A stretch of 49,905 nucleotides of DNA, from NCBI GenBank assembly GCA_902798835.1, contig CADBYN010000005.1, positions 1 to 49,905 on the forward strand, given 5' to 3'. Positions 1 to 10,359 of the stretch are shown piece by piece (the first letter of the stretch is position 1; the number at the start of each line of letters is the position of its first letter). The position numbers and the translations under genes were made by a program. Source of the DNA: Candidatus Avelusimicrobium bubulum. Lineage in GTDB: Bacteria; Elusimicrobiota; Elusimicrobia; Elusimicrobiales; Elusimicrobiaceae. The notes under the pieces are model-generated. The model did no database searches, was not told the DNA's origin, and saw nothing but the letters and a program-made list of their open reading frames with translations.

Positions 1-1
1 A

Positions 2-3000
2 GCGACTGTGACTAGAGAAATAGTTGCTATGGTGTCCGAAAAGACCGGGTATCCCGAGGATATGTTAGAGTTGGATTTAGACATGGAAGCGGACCTGGGA
101 ATTGACACGGTCAAACAGGCTGAGATGTTTGCAGCCATGCAAGAACGTTACGGTATTGCCCAGCAAGAAGGGATCCAGCTTAAAGACTACCCGACCATCC
201 GCCATTGCATTAAGTTTGTACTCACCAATGCGGGTAAACCTGCCGCTGTCGTACAAGCCGCGCAAGTTGCGCCCGCACCCGTGGATCAACCTGCTCCTCA
301 ACCGCAAGTTGCGCCCGTTGCACAACCGGCCCCGGTGGTAACCCCGGCTCCTGTACAACCTGCGCCTGTACAAGCAGCTTCTGCCAAAGCATTGGATGAA
401 GCAACGGTTACCAAAGAGGTAGTTGCTATGGTAGCCGAGAAAACGGGCTACCCCGAAGATATGTTGGAGTTAGACTTGGATATGGAAGCGGACCTGGGAA
501 TTGACACGGTCAAACAGGCTGAGATGTTTGCTACGATGCGCGATCACTACGGCATTGCGCAACAAGAAGGGATCCAATTAAAAGATTATCCGACCATCCG
601 CCATTGTATTCAATTTGTGCTTGCCAATGCGGGTAAACCGGCAGCAGCCCCTCAACCTGCGCAAGTTGCCCCTGCGCCCGCAGCTCAACCTACGTCGCAA
701 CCGCAAGTTGCGCCCGCGCCTGTTGTGCCTGCAAAGGAAGAAGTCCGGCCTAGCCAAGTGTTGCCGGAACAGAAACCTGTTTCCCAACCGACCCCGATTG
801 CAGCCGAGCATGTGGGGCCGCGAACGGATGACAACGTTGCACCCATCGCTCAACCGGGTACTTCGTTAGCGGAACGTCCGGAGCGCGAAGGATATCAAGG
901 CGAGCATTGCCACGAGAAGAAATTGCGTTTTGTCACTACGGTGGCCGATGCACCGCTCTCGCAGCGTCAAGAACGTCGGTTATCTAAAGATCGCACGGTG
1001 CTCATTTTTGCAGACAACTCCCAACTTATCAAAGCATATCAAGAAGAATGCAAAGAGCTGGGTGTAAAATATCACGTGTTTACTACACTTAAAACACGTA
1101 GTAAAAACACAACCATTATGAATTGGGAATCTTATGAGGAAACGGAATCTGCGCTTAAAGCTTACGCGCAGGAAGATCCCAATGTGCAGGGTATCGTGTA
1201 CCTCCTCGGGGCCACGGTCCGGAAATTTGATAAAAAACTCAGCCCGCATAACGAATTGACCAAATACGTCATGCCGCTGTTTATTGCATTGCGCGTATTT
1301 GAAAAAGCACTTGCTAACCGCAGCGATGCGGATACGTTCTTTGCCGTCAACACCAAGATAGATGGTAACTTCGGTTATTTCACCAAGGACGAATTGAACC
1401 CCATTGTGGGCGCATTATGTGGCGGAACGACTTGTTTCCGCAAGGACGTTTACGAACGTACGGGAGCGGTGAGCAAACTTATGGATTTTGAATCTACCGC
1501 CACCCCCGACGAAATGGCTCAAACCACAATGGAAGAAGTTCTCCACGGGGATATGCGCCTAATGATTGGTACGCGCAGTGGGGTACGTTCAACGCTCCTG
1601 TTTGTGCCTACGCGTTTAGATCGTCGCGTTAAACATCACGATTTGGCGGGTAAAACGATTATCTTTACCGGTTCGGGCCGCGGGATTGGGGCGATGCTTT
1701 CTCAAAAGATTGCTGCCCAGTATCACAGCAAAATCATTGTCTTGGATATTATTGAAATCCAAGAAAAAACGCCGTTGTGGGCTTCGATGAATGAAGCAGA
1801 ACTGGCCGCCCTCAAAAAGCAGATGTGGGAAGACTTGAAAGCCGACCCCACGCAAAGAGCCACGCCGGTACTTTTGGAACGTGCTTTTGGCCGTGTGAAA
1901 GATTCTATTACGCTTTACAATAACTTGCAAAAACTGCGCGAGTTAGGTAGCGAAGTGGAATATTACCACTGTGACGTGTTGAATAGTGCCATGGTCAAAG
2001 AAGTTTGCACCAAGATCAAAGCCAAAAACGGGCGCGTGGACGGGCTTATCCACTTCGCGGGATTGGAACGTTCCAAGCTCATCTACGATAAAGATCCGGC
2101 TGAATACTATCGTATTTTTGATGTGAAAGCCACCAGCTTTGGATCGTTCTTAGTCAATAACATTGTGCGTGATGACGGTTTCTTCGCTTTTGCCTCATCT
2201 ATTGCCGGTAAGTTTGGCAACTTAGGGCAGAGCGATTACGCCAGCGCCAATGATTACTTAGCAAAATCTTCTTTGAGTCTGACCAATCAAGGATATCGCT
2301 CGGTCAGTATTGCCATGAGTGCCTACAAGAATGTGGGTATGGGCGTGCGTGCGGGGGTGGAAACCTTCTTGCGTACCAACGGAGTGGACTTTGTCGATCC
2401 CGAAGACGGCATGCAAATTTTCTTAGATGAAATTGTATATGGCCAAGTGCCCGAGATTATTCTCACAGGTTCATTGGGACGTTTGGATTGGGATCATCAA
2501 TTAAAAATTGACTGGGATGAAGCGGGTGCTCCGGCTAGTTCAGATTCCCGCAATAATAACACTCCCAAAGGGGGAAATCCGGCTGTGGTGACTCCAACGG
2601 TCGCGCCTGCTCCGGCGGCCAAACCCGCCACGCAAGCAGCGCCCAAAGTTGCTCCGGCTCCTCGCGTAGTTCCCAAAGCGACAACGGCTACCCCGGGTCC
2701 GGACGCTTCCAAAGCCACGCACTTTTTGGGAACTATCCAATCGTTGGTAAAAGATACAGAAATTCACGTGGAGAAGGAGTTTAATTTAACTTCCGATCCG
2801 TATTTGGCCGACCATGCCATCGAAGGTACGCCGTATGTGCCGGGCGTGATGGGCTTAGAGACGTTTTTTGAAACTTCTACCGCTTTGACGGGCGAAGTGA
2901 CCAAAGCCCTTAAAGATGTGCATTTCTACCTGCCTATTAAACTTCTTCGCAATCGTCCGCAAGCGGTGCGTGTGATTGGCAAAGCCGTAGGCGATAATGT

Positions 3001-3562
3001 AGAAATGGAAATCGAGTCCGACTTTATCAATAGTAAGGGCGTGAAGATGGGCAATACCCGCCGCCATTTTACCGCTAAAAAGATGACGGACTTTACCTCT
3101 ACTTGGGATCAAGTCAAAGCGCAAGCGATGAGCGGCTTGGAAGCACCTTTACAAGTAACCGCTGCGGAGATTTACCAAAAATATTTCCACGGTCCGTCTT
3201 TTCAAGTGTTGGGCGGTATTATCCGTGTAAACGAGCAAGAGTCGCTGGCGGTTTACAACACCGCGCCGGCTCCGCAATGGACGGATGGCCCGCGCACGCT
3301 CCTGGCCAACCCGATGCTTATTGAAGCGGCGTTCCAATGCTGCGGATTTGAGGATATGACCATAGCGCGCAAAATGACTTTGCCGGACGGTATCGGCGAA
3401 GTAGCGGTACTCAATAACCAGTTGCCGCCTGCCCGGTTATATCTCTATGGAGTAAACAAAGGCACCACGGCTGACGGAAAAACCTTGCATGATGCCTACG
3501 TGTTTGATGCACAAGGCAATGTGTGGGTGGAAATCCACGGTTATCGGGCCATTGGGCAATAA
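2..3562 (+). CDS. PUFA/polyketide synthase-like multidomain protein, C-terminal part (ACP-ACP-KR-DH)
   Basis: This is the 3' part of a large synthase. The frame is open to the window edge, and the residues before the first possible start (ATVT) match those before the second ACP copy, so the true start lies upstream. Numbering from the codon at base 2, ACP1 is about residues 1-78 and ACP2 about 133-212, separated by Ala/Pro/Gln-rich linkers. A structural half plus ketoreductase spans about 340-850, with the nucleotide-binding motif TGSGRGIG at 556 and a catalytic SDYASAN with Tyr746. After another Ala/Pro linker comes a hot-dog dehydratase at about 900-1186, with [12 protein letters not shown] and His938. 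This order resembles PfaA-type PUFA synthases followed by a dehydratase. KS and AT domains would be expected upstream, outside the window. Both ACPs carry [10 protein letters not shown] with Thr36 and Thr169 where Ser is usual. The product is unknown; it probably makes a specialised acyl chain. The downstream PPTase is translationally coupled. Confidence 0.88.
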   Translation, partial: ATVTREIVAMVSEKTGYPEDMLELDLDMEADLGIDTVKQAEMFAAMQERYGIAQQEGIQLKDYPTIRHCIKFVLTNAGKPAAVVQAAQVAPAPVDQPAPQPQVAPVAQPAPVVTPAPVQPAPVQAASAKALDEATVTKEVVAMVAEKTGYPEDMLELDLDMEADLGIDTVKQAEMFATMRDHYGIAQQEGIQLKDYPTIRHCIQFVLANAGKPAAAPQPAQVAPAPAAQPTSQPQVAPAPVVPAKEEVRPSQVLPEQKPVSQPTPIAAEHVGPRTDDNVAPIAQPGTSLAERPEREGYQGEHCHEKKLRFVTTVADAPLSQRQERRLSKDRTVLIFADNSQLIKAYQEECKELGVKYHVFTTLKTRSKNTTIMNWESYEETESALKAYAQEDPNVQGIVYLLGATVRKFDKKLSPHNELTKYVMPLFIALRVFEKALANRSDADTFFAVNTKIDGNFGYFTKDELNPIVGALCGGTTCFRKDVYERTGAVSKLMDFESTATPDEMAQTTMEEVLHGDMRLMIGTRSGVRSTLLFVPTRLDRRVKHHDLAGKTIIFTGSGRGIGAMLSQKIAAQYHSKIIVLDIIEIQEKTPLWASMNEAELAALKKQMWEDLKADPTQRATPVLLERAFGRVKDSITLYNNLQKLRELGSEVEYYHCDVLNSAMVKEVCTKIKAKNGRVDGLIHFAGLERSKLIYDKDPAEYYRIFDVKATSFGSFLVNNIVRDDGFFAFASSIAGKFGNLGQSDYASANDYLAKSSLSLTNQGYRSVSIAMSAYKNVGMGVRAGVETFLRTNGVDFVDPEDGMQIFLDEIVYGQVPEIILTGSLGRLDWDHQLKIDWDEAGAPASSDSRNNNTPKGGNPAVVTPTVAPAPAAKPATQAAPKVAPAPRVVPKATTATPGPDASKATHFLGTIQSLVKDTEIHVEKEFNLTSDPYLADHAIEGTPYVPGVMGLETFFETSTALTGEVTKALKDVHFYLPIKLLRNRPQAVRVIGKAVGDNVEMEIESDFINSKGVKMGNTRRHFTAKKMTDFTSTWDQVKAQAMSGLEAPLQVTAAEIYQKYFHGPSFQVLGGIIRVNEQESLAVYNTAPAPQWTDGPRTLLANPMLIEAAFQCCGFEDMTIARKMTLPDGIGEVAVLNNQLPPARLYLYGVNKGTTADGKTLHDAYVFDAQGNVWVEIHGYRAIGQ
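83..132 (+). repeat. 50-bp perfect direct repeat, copy 1 (in ACP1)
   Basis: These 50 bases are identical to 482-531, exactly 399 bases (133 codons) downstream and in the same reading frame. The repeat encodes the core around the presumed prosthetic-group site of ACP1. The flanking ACP sequence differs at several synonymous positions, so perfect identity here suggests recent duplication or gene conversion between carrier domains. Confidence 0.95.
482..531 (+). repeat. 50-bp perfect direct repeat, copy 2 (in ACP2)
   Basis: Partner of the repeat at 83-132, lying in the ACP2 core. The repeat ends exactly where the proteins diverge (Ala-Ala-Met in ACP1 against Ala-Thr-Met in ACP2). Confidence 0.95.
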
Positions 3563-4185
3563 TGGCGTATCAATTAGAAGTAGTAGATTTACAAACCTTG
3601 CCCCCGGCTACCTCGGTACTTAGTGAACGGGAAAATGCATTTTTTCAAACGCTCAAACTTCCCAAACGCAAAACTGAGTGGCTTGGGGGCAGGTTGGCAT
3701 TAAAGCGCGTAGTCAGTGCACACGTTCGTCTGCCCATCCAAGCTATTGAAATTCTTCCACATGCCGAAAACGGCAAGCCGCAACTGCTTATTGGGGGGGA
3801 ACGCAGCATGCTGCCTTTTAGCATTACGCATAGTAATGGATATGCCGTTGCCGCTATTGCTCCGCAAGCGCAATACATTGGTATTGATTTGGAAAAAATT
3901 GCTCCGCGCATTAACGCGTGGAAGACAGATTTTTTTCATCCTACCGAGCTGACCGGCGAAGGGGATGAATTCCTTACCACGTTATGGACACAAAAGGAAG
4001 CGATAGTCAAACTATTGGGCACGGGGTTGGCGATTAACAGCTTTGAGGTGCGGTGCGTAAATGGAACCCCGCAATTTTTTGGCCGCGCGTTGCAGATCTA
4101 CCAAAGCCTGGGCTCCCCGGCAATTACCTTAGAAACCCGTACCCTTCTGGAAGGCTTTGCTTTTAGCGTAGCAGTAGGTAACTAG
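3562..4185 (+). CDS. 4'-phosphopantetheinyl transferase, Sfp/AcpT superfamily
   Basis: This 207-residue enzyme is expected to move 4'-phosphopantetheine from CoA onto carrier domains, most likely those of the adjacent synthase. The family signature is visible: IGIDLEK with Asp109, then WTQKEAIVK at 142-150, matching the (F/W)xxKEAxxK metal- and CoA-binding motif. The ATG shares one base with the synthase stop (TAATG), so translation is probably coupled. An in-frame start at 3523 exists but lies inside the synthase and precedes the conserved region. The length fits a compact PPTase. Its substrate is inferred from position only. If it acts on the neighbour, it would meet Thr in the two visible ACPs. 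Confidence 0.9.
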   Translation: MAYQLEVVDLQTLPPATSVLSERENAFFQTLKLPKRKTEWLGGRLALKRVVSAHVRLPIQAIEILPHAENGKPQLLIGGERSMLPFSITHSNGYAVAAIAPQAQYIGIDLEKIAPRINAWKTDFFHPTELTGEGDEFLTTLWTQKEAIVKLLGTGLAINSFEVRCVNGTPQFFGRALQIYQSLGSPAITLETRTLLEGFAFSVAVGN

Positions 4186-4223
4186 GCCCTAAAAATGGTA
4201 AAATATATCTATACGGAGGGACT

Positions 4224-5828
4224 ATGAACGAATTATTTGAAGACCCTAGATTAGACAAACCTTCTAATGAGCCGGCTCCGCAGAGTTTGGCTAAATTCCG
4301 CCAAATTTTTCAAGATGCGCTTAAAGGTGCCGGGGAAGAACGTGTCAAAGCCCAGCACGACAAAGGCAAGATGACCGCCCGCGAACGTATCTCCTACCTT
4401 TTAGACAAAGACAGTTTTATTGAAATTAAGAGCTTGATGGAAAGCTCGTGTAGTGACTTTGGAATCAAAGATAAACACATCAAAGGCGACGGTGTTATTA
4501 CCGGGTTTGGGCGTATCAACGGGCGCGAAGTAGCCCTCTACGCGCAAGATTTTACGCAACTGGGCGGCTCTTTAGGGCTTGCTCACGCGCAGAAAATCGC
4601 CACGTTGATGGACCGTGCCATTGACGCCAAGATTCCCGTGATCGGTCTGTTGGACTCCGGCGGGGCACGTATTCAAGAAGGAGTGGACAGCTTAAACGGT
4701 TTTGGCGAAATTTTTTACCGCAATGTAAAAGCTTCCGGCGTAATTCCGCAGATTTCTATCATCCTGGGTCCGTGTGCAGGGGGGGCGGCTTATTCCCCGG
4801 CACTAACGGACTTTATCTTTATGGTGGAAGGTATCAGCCATATGTTCATCACGGGGCCGAGTGCCGTAAAAGCAGCCACCGGCGAAGAAGTGGACTTTGA
4901 TACGTTGGGCGGCAGTGTTCCCCATAGCGAAAAAAGCGGTGTGTGCCAATTTGTGGCCAAAAGTGAGCAGGATTGTTTCCGCCAAGTGCGCGAACTCTTG
5001 TCGTTCTTGCCGCAAAACTGTGAAGAGAACCCGCCCTTGCAAACTACCAGCGATTTAGTCAGCCGCCAAGTTTCCGTTTTAGAGCGTGTGTGTGAGATGG
5101 ATCCCAAGAAACCATTTCGCGTCCAGCACGTTATTTGGCGTTTAGCTGATGATTTTGGATTTTTTGAAATTCACCAAAATTTTGCTAAAAATATCGTGAT
5201 CGGCTTTATCCGTTTAGGCGGCCGCGTGGTGGGGGTAGTGGCGAACAACCCTGCCGTGATGGGCGGCGCATTAGATTGTGATGCCAGCGACAAAGCCGCG
5301 CGCTTTATCCGGTTCTTAAATGCGTTTAATATTCCGCTCTTAACGCTTGTGGATACGGGCGGATATTTGCCGGGCGTAACGCAAGAACATGGCGGCATTA
5401 TCCGTCACGGGGCCAAACTGCTTTATGCCTATGCGGAGGCTTCTATTCCCAAGGTAACGCTTGTGCTGCGCAAAGCGTACGGTGGAGCGTATATTGCTAT
5501 GGGATCTAGATTTTTGCGAGGGGACTTTAACTTTGCATTTCCGTCGGCAGAGATTGCGGTCATGGGGCCGCGCGGCGCGGTGGAAATTTTGTATTCGCGT
5601 GATTTAAAGAAAGAAACCGACGAAGCAAAAAAAGAGGAGCTCAAACAAAAGATGACCAAAGAGTACTCCGACAAGTTTGCCTCGCCGTATCAGGCCGCCA
5701 CAAACGGATCGATTGACGAGGTCATTGAGCCGGCCCAAGCGCGCCAAAAAATTATTCGCGCGTTTGAAGTGTTGGCAAGAAAACGGGATCCGAAGAAAAA
5801 TCCCCGCAACGGAAATATTCCATTATAA
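4224..5828 (+). CDS. Acyl-CoA carboxylase carboxyltransferase subunit (PccB/MmdA family)
   Basis: This 534-residue protein belongs to the biotin-dependent carboxyltransferase family (propionyl-CoA carboxylase beta, or methylmalonyl-CoA decarboxylase alpha). Both crotonase-like halves are present. The N-terminal half has DSGGARIQEGV followed by GPCAGGAAYSPAL. The C-terminal half has ANNPAVMGGALD, then VDTGGYLPG and KAYGGAYIAMG, with a MGPRGAVEI segment. The length is near the family norm. It follows the PPTase by 38 bases with its own RBS (GGAGG at about 4216-4220). No biotin carboxylase, biotin carrier or decarboxylase membrane subunit is visible, so carboxylase and sodium-pump decarboxylase roles cannot be separated. 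Supplying (methyl)malonyl-CoA to the synthase is possible but inferred. Confidence 0.9.
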   Translation: MNELFEDPRLDKPSNEPAPQSLAKFRQIFQDALKGAGEERVKAQHDKGKMTARERISYLLDKDSFIEIKSLMESSCSDFGIKDKHIKGDGVITGFGRINGREVALYAQDFTQLGGSLGLAHAQKIATLMDRAIDAKIPVIGLLDSGGARIQEGVDSLNGFGEIFYRNVKASGVIPQISIILGPCAGGAAYSPALTDFIFMVEGISHMFITGPSAVKAATGEEVDFDTLGGSVPHSEKSGVCQFVAKSEQDCFRQVRELLSFLPQNCEENPPLQTTSDLVSRQVSVLERVCEMDPKKPFRVQHVIWRLADDFGFFEIHQNFAKNIVIGFIRLGGRVVGVVANNPAVMGGALDCDASDKAARFIRFLNAFNIPLLTLVDTGGYLPGVTQEHGGIIRHGAKLLYAYAEASIPKVTLVLRKAYGGAYIAMGSRFLRGDFNFAFPSAEIAVMGPRGAVEILYSRDLKKETDEAKKEELKQKMTKEYSDKFASPYQAATNGSIDEVIEPAQARQKIIRAFEVLARKRDPKKNPRNGNIPL

Positions 5829-5840
5829 GGAGCGTTAGTT

Positions 5841-6146
5841 ATGAAAAAAATGATGTTTGTTTTGGGCGCTGCTTTGTTTTTGGGCGCTTGTGCCACACCT
5901 AGCACGGAAGTAGGCGTTGCCTTATTTAACGATACAGTGCAACCGCTCATGGTTACCGGTAACAGCGGGGCCACTAAAGTAGGCCGTGCCTGTGCCAAAA
6001 ATTATCTGGGGTTAGTCATTACGGGTGATATGTCCGTAGAAGCCGCCAAGAAGGATGGCAAAATTACGCAAGTGACTTCTATTGATAAAGAAGTAAAGAG
6101 CTATGCTATCTATGCAGAGGTCTGCACGGTAGTAAGAGGAAAATAA
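5841..6146 (+). CDS. Small TRL-like lipoprotein
   Basis: This 101-residue protein starts with a lipoprotein signal (MKKMMFVLGAALFLGAC), so Cys17 is the likely lipidated residue. The mature part (VGRACAKNYLGLVITGDMSVEAAKKDGKI) resembles the TRL-like family of small bacterial lipoproteins, in which a Cys-containing segment precedes a repeat-like AAKKxGKI motif. The function of that family is unknown. An AAGGAG ribosome site lies just upstream, 12 bases after the carboxyltransferase stop. A strong terminator follows, so this is the last gene of the unit. Confidence 0.75.
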   Translation: MKKMMFVLGAALFLGACATPSTEVGVALFNDTVQPLMVTGNSGATKVGRACAKNYLGLVITGDMSVEAAKKDGKITQVTSIDKEVKSYAIYAEVCTVVRGK

Positions 6147-6170
6147 TTCCTTGTTGTACTTTTCATTATA

Positions 6171-6198
6171 AAAGCCCCCGGTTTTGCCGGGGGCTTTT
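6171..6198. terminator. Bidirectional intrinsic terminator
   Basis: An 11-bp perfect stem (AAAGCCCCCGG / CCGGGGGCTTT) has a 5-base loop and T-runs on both sides. It lies between the converging lipoprotein gene (+) and the glucanotransferase pseudogene (-). Confidence 0.9.
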
Positions 6199-6216
6199 GA
6201 ATTGTATCGTCTTTAT

Positions 6217-8812
6217 TTAACGATGATTTTTATCAATCATTTCTTGCAGTTTGGCATTAAACTCATCGGATTTCAACAACGTTTCCAGCGTCATCGGCAT
6301 ACGGTAGCGCCAATAATGCTTGGGGTTTGCCGGCACGTTAATGCGTTCCTCTTGCGGGTCTTTGCCACGCAGGGTTTCATCCATGCCGGTTAAGTCTTGC
6401 AGCCCAATCAGAGTAAGCATAGAAGGGCTCGCCAAATGCATGCGCAGAATTTTTGTGCAAATTTCCGTGTCCGCTTCTTTGGGCGCGGTACCTTTTTTCC
6501 CGAGCACATTGTTGTAGAACTTTTGTGTGCGGGCCGGATCTTCCTGCCACCAAGCGCGCAGCACGGACATATCATGCGTAGAAGGCGTAGCCACCGAGAG
6601 ATACGGATATTTTTTAATATCGTCAAACGCCGCCCCTAATTGCTTGGGCATACGTTGTATCTCCAGTGACAAGAGTTGCAATTTCTGCATAACGGGTTTA
6701 ACACAATCAGGGATCATCCCCAAGTCTTCCGCACAAGCTAGCATGCGGGTGGCTTGTGTTAAGCCGGGCAGCTTCTTAAGTGCTTCTTTGGCCCAAAAGT
6801 CATTGTGGCGCGTAAAGAAGTAATACTCATAAATACGCTTAAAAGCTGCTTGTTCTTCGGCGGATAAGGACTTAAAATATCCGTCGTTAAGTGCCGCAAT
6901 ACGCGGGTGATATTTGGACGGATTGGTATTGTCCGGCACAAATAACACGTTGGATATTAAGGCAAACAGTCCTTTCTTAAGCGGCAGGTCTTTCTCATCG
7001 GGTAAAGCCGTTTCTACTTTGCGCTGTGTGTCATATTCTTTGCGCAAGCGATACGTGCCGTTTTTCTGTTTTTCCAAGAATTTTGATTTGGCTTTGTTGG
7101 CCAGGTTGCCCAATTTTTCGTTAAGGTAATCTTCCGTGATAAGCGGAGTTAAAAACTCTTTTTTGAACGGAAGGCCAAATGCGGTAATCTCATGATCTTC
7201 AAACGGCATAGCCGGCGAGAATTGCCCCAACAGCCCCTCTACGCTATGCATGGGGATTTGCCAAATGCGGAAAAATCCCAAAATATGGTCAATACGGTAA
7301 GCATCAAAATAGTTGGCCATATGCGTAAAACGGCGCACCCACCAACGGTAATTGTCCTTGGCCATTTCATCCCAATTGTAGGTAGGGAATCCCCAGTTTT
7401 GCCCGGTGGTCGAGAAATCATCCGGCGGCGCCCCGGCCTGGACATTCAAATGGAAAAGTTGCGGCTCCGTCCAAGCTTCCACACTATCGGGGGAGATGCC
7501 TATGGGGATATCTCCTTTTAGGATGACGCCTTGTTCACGGGCATATTTGGCGGCCTGCGTCAGTTGTGTGTGCAACATAAATTGCACGTAGTACCAAAAG
7601 CACACGTTGTCATACTCGGACGATTTGGGGGCGCAAAATGCCATCAAATCATCATACGAGAATTTAGCATGTTCCGGCCAGTCGGCAAAGTGGGCGGTTT
7701 TATATTTATCGCGCAGCACACTAAACATCGCGTACGCCGGGAGCCAGTGCACTTGATTTACAAAGAACTGGCGGAAGTCTGCCGTGGCAAGGGCTTCCTG
7801 TCCGTGTGCCTTGTAGACTTCACGCAGATAGTCTAGCTTGAGCTGCAAAGCAGCTTCATAATCGTTCGTCCAAGTTGATGTATAAGGGATGCAGCGCGTA
7901 AACCGACACGGCATTATAGGGGTACGAATCCTGCCACGTATGGGTAAGGATGGTATCGTTAACGGGTAAAAATTGCAACACTTTTTGGTGGGTTTTAACG
8001 GCCCAGTCGGTCAGAGGTTTAAGGTCGCCAAAATCGCCCACGCCCCAGCCGTTTTCGCGCCGCAGCGAGAACATGGGAATTACCGTTCCGGCGGCACGGA
8101 AGGGCTTATCATCTTTAAAGTGCGGGCGTAACCCTTCTTGCACATAGACGGATTTATCCGCCACTTCGGGTCTTGTTAAGGTGCGGTTGGGGCCGTCTTC
8201 CCAACGTACGCCTTCGGGGGATTGGATCAAAAACTTATACTGGAGTTTAGCCGGCAATTGGGCTACATCCAGCGAAACGGTCCAAATATTGGCTTCCGTT
8301 TCGGTGAGGGCGCGTGCTTGAGTCGGGTTCCAATTTCCCAGTTCTTTGCTTGCCCCGCAAAGCCATAAAGATTCATTCGCTTTGAGCTGGGCGGCTTCTA
8401 CGCGCAGCACGAGCGTACGGTTAAATAAGGTAAAAGGTTTGTTGAATTTGCGTGTTCGTTTTACAAACACGTCCGTTATGGCCGAAGAATAAAGCCATGA
8501 TTCACGCGGCAGATCACGCCAGGTATCTTGCAAAACATATTGTTCGGTTTTTGGATCAACCGGCAAGATGCGCGGCACTAGTTGCCACTCGCGCCGGACG
8601 ACTTGCTTGTCGCGCCGGACCTCGTAATGATACGACATGGCAATAGGTTGTTTGAATTCTAAGAGAATTTGCCCTGACCAATCTTGGCCGTCCTTGGTGG
8701 ACAGGGGAATATTGATTTTATTCTCGTTTGCACCGGCGTGAGCACGGTACAAAACGGCATGAATTGTTTCGCCCCATACCGTTTTGTAGTTAATATTGAA
8801 AGATAGTTTCAT
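6217..8812 (-). pseudogene. malQ: 4-alpha-glucanotransferase with two CBM20 domains (GH77), frameshifted
   Basis: Two overlapping reading frames together make one enzyme. The first (8812 down to 7856) encodes two starch-binding CBM20-like domains and the start of GH77, ending SYPYNAVSVYALHPLYINLD. The second (from about 7862 to 6217) resumes with DYEAALQLKLDYL and keeps the catalytic motifs YRIDHILGFFR, CAEDLGMIP and TPSTHDMSVLRAWW. The break near 7862 shifts frame, is not in a homopolymer, and joins regions that in GH77 homologues (from memory) are separated by a short linker, so a small deletion is plausible. The start at 8812 is chosen because the CBM20 begins there. The gene lies 5 bases after the transporter stop. 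The intact family degrades maltodextrin and glycogen. A second, intact GH77 gene lies at 29568. Confidence 0.85.
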
Positions 8813-8817
8813 CCTTT

Positions 8818-10144
8818 TTACCCTTGTTGTGTTGCGTGATGTTCTTTTACCCAAAATGTAAAAGCGGCGGCAATTAACAAACTCAACCCGCCTACCCCTA
8901 CGGCTGCAATGGCACTACCTCCCAGCGCATGTTTCATAAACGAACCGAAGAACAGGTTTACACAAATCTGCGGAATAACGATGAAAAAGTTAAACACGCC
9001 CATGTAAAAACCCATTTTTTCCGCCGGCAATGCGTTGGATAGCATGGCGTATGGCATGGACAAAATACTGCTCCACGCAATCCCAATGCAGACCATCGGT
9101 ATAATTAAACTCATTTTACTAAATTGTACGCCAAAAAGGGTAAGTCCTAAACTGGCCAGCCCCAGCCCGCCGATAGCTAAACAAACAATGTGAATAATTT
9201 TGGCGGAAAACTTCGTGGTCAGCCACAACAACAAAAACGCAAACCCGAACGCAACGCCGTTATAAATACCAAAGCAGCTGCTTCCCCAGTTGGCGGCTAC
9301 CTCGTATTCGGGTGTGCCGGGGACGGCGTGGAAAACGCCGCTGGCAATACCGGGCGTAAAGTAGACCCACATTACCATAAACGCGGCCCACGTAAAGAAC
9401 TGCACCACGGCCAAGCGGCGCATGGTTTGCGGCATGGTGACCATGGCTTGCCACATTTCTTTAAGGGAGTGCAAGGGATCAAACGATTTTTTTTGCAACG
9501 CTTTAAATTCTTCCATGTTGGCCGGCGGATATTCCGGTGTGGTAAATACGGTGGCCGAAATGGCTACCAAAAGTACTACGGCCCCAATATAGAAGGAGTA
9601 GCGCACCGTGGCGGGGATGTGCCCGATGGGGGCATCCGTACTCACGCCCAAATACGTTAGAATTTGCGGCAAGAAGGAAGCAATAACGGCACCCGCGCCG
9701 ATCATGACGCTTAGCGTAGCCGGTTTTGCGTTGTTGTTCAGGGAGTAAATCGCCTACAAACGCGCGGAACGGTTCCATACTTACATTGACGGAGGAGTCC
9801 AACACCCACAAAGCAATTACAGCCATCCAAATAGCCGTAGCTTGCGGCATCAAAAATAACGCAAACATCGAGAAGATGGCCCCTCCTAAAAAGTACGGGC
9901 GTCGACGGCCCAGGCGGCACCAAGTCCGGTCACTAAAATATCCGACGAGCGGTTGTACCAAAAGCCCGGTTACGGGTGCAGCCAGCCACAACATGGGAAT
10001 TTGATCTTCACTAGCTCCCAGACGTGAATAAATGGCACTCATATTTCCCATTTGCAGAGCCCAACCAAATTGAATACCGAAAAAGCCCAAGCACATATAC
10101 ATAATTTGCATGAACGACTTAGGCGGACGTTGCGTATTTTCCAT
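8818..10144 (-). pseudogene. MFS sugar transporter (SLC45/GPH-like), frameshifted
   Basis: The 5' frame (10144 to 9503) encodes the first helices of an MFS sugar carrier, including FGIQFGWALQMGNMSAIYSRLGA and the inter-helix motif [17 protein letters not shown]. It loses its sense after QQRKTGYA near 9715. The second frame (from about 9713 to 8818) continues with MIGAGAVIASFLPQIL and further helices to a normal C-terminus. Related transporters, as I recall them, read roughly GYAMQS at the junction, which would need about five more bases here, so a short deletion is more likely than a one-base sequencing slip. An AGGAGG RBS precedes the ATG. It forms a unit with the broken CBM20-GH77 gene, so this was probably a maltose or maltodextrin import and use operon. 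Confidence 0.85.
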
Positions 10145-10173
10145 AGACTCCTCCTTATAAAATATATACCTCC

Positions 10174-10179
10174 ATTATA
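10174..10179 (-). promoter_or_regulatory. -10 element for the transporter-malQ unit
   Basis: TATAAT on the minus strand lies 29 bases upstream of the transporter ATG. A TTGATA at 10200-10205 gives a long 20-base spacer, so the -35 assignment is weak. Confidence 0.45.
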
Positions 10180-10291
10180 ACAAGAAAAAGACAGTTGTGT
10201 ATCAAAAAAAATGATTAGAAAGTTTTCCGGCTTTTTCCCCAATTTAATTTTGATGAGTTATCTATAATTCTCACACGCTGCGCCTAAAAAG

Positions 10292-10300
10292 TGCTAAAAT
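10292..10300 (+). promoter_or_regulatory. Extended -10 promoter for the PIN/TRAM-ispDF-cysS unit
   Basis: TGCTAAAAT matches an extended -10. No good -35 is visible at 16-18 bases. The predicted leader carries a short hairpin (TAGGGCC TT GGCCCTA, 10315-10330) before the RBS GGGAGG at 10346-10351. Confidence 0.5.
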
Positions 10301-10359
10301 AGTAAGTGCCTTTTTAGGGCCTTGGCCCTACTTATTATATTATACGGGAGGATATGTTT

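Noticed and set aside
2497-3124. Long minus-strand open frames within the synthase gene
   Set aside because: They are shadows of a strongly supported plus-strand gene, rich in Arg/Gly/Ala repeats from the Pro/Ala linkers, with no ribosome sites.
7850-7920. Programmed ribosomal frameshift in the CBM20-GH77 gene
   Set aside because: No slippery heptamer, no stimulatory hairpin, and residues expected from homologues seem to be missing, so deletion is simpler.
9190-9660. A 156-residue plus-strand frame opposite the transporter
   Set aside because: The opposite strand encodes clear transmembrane helices of an MFS protein; the plus frame has no recognisable features.
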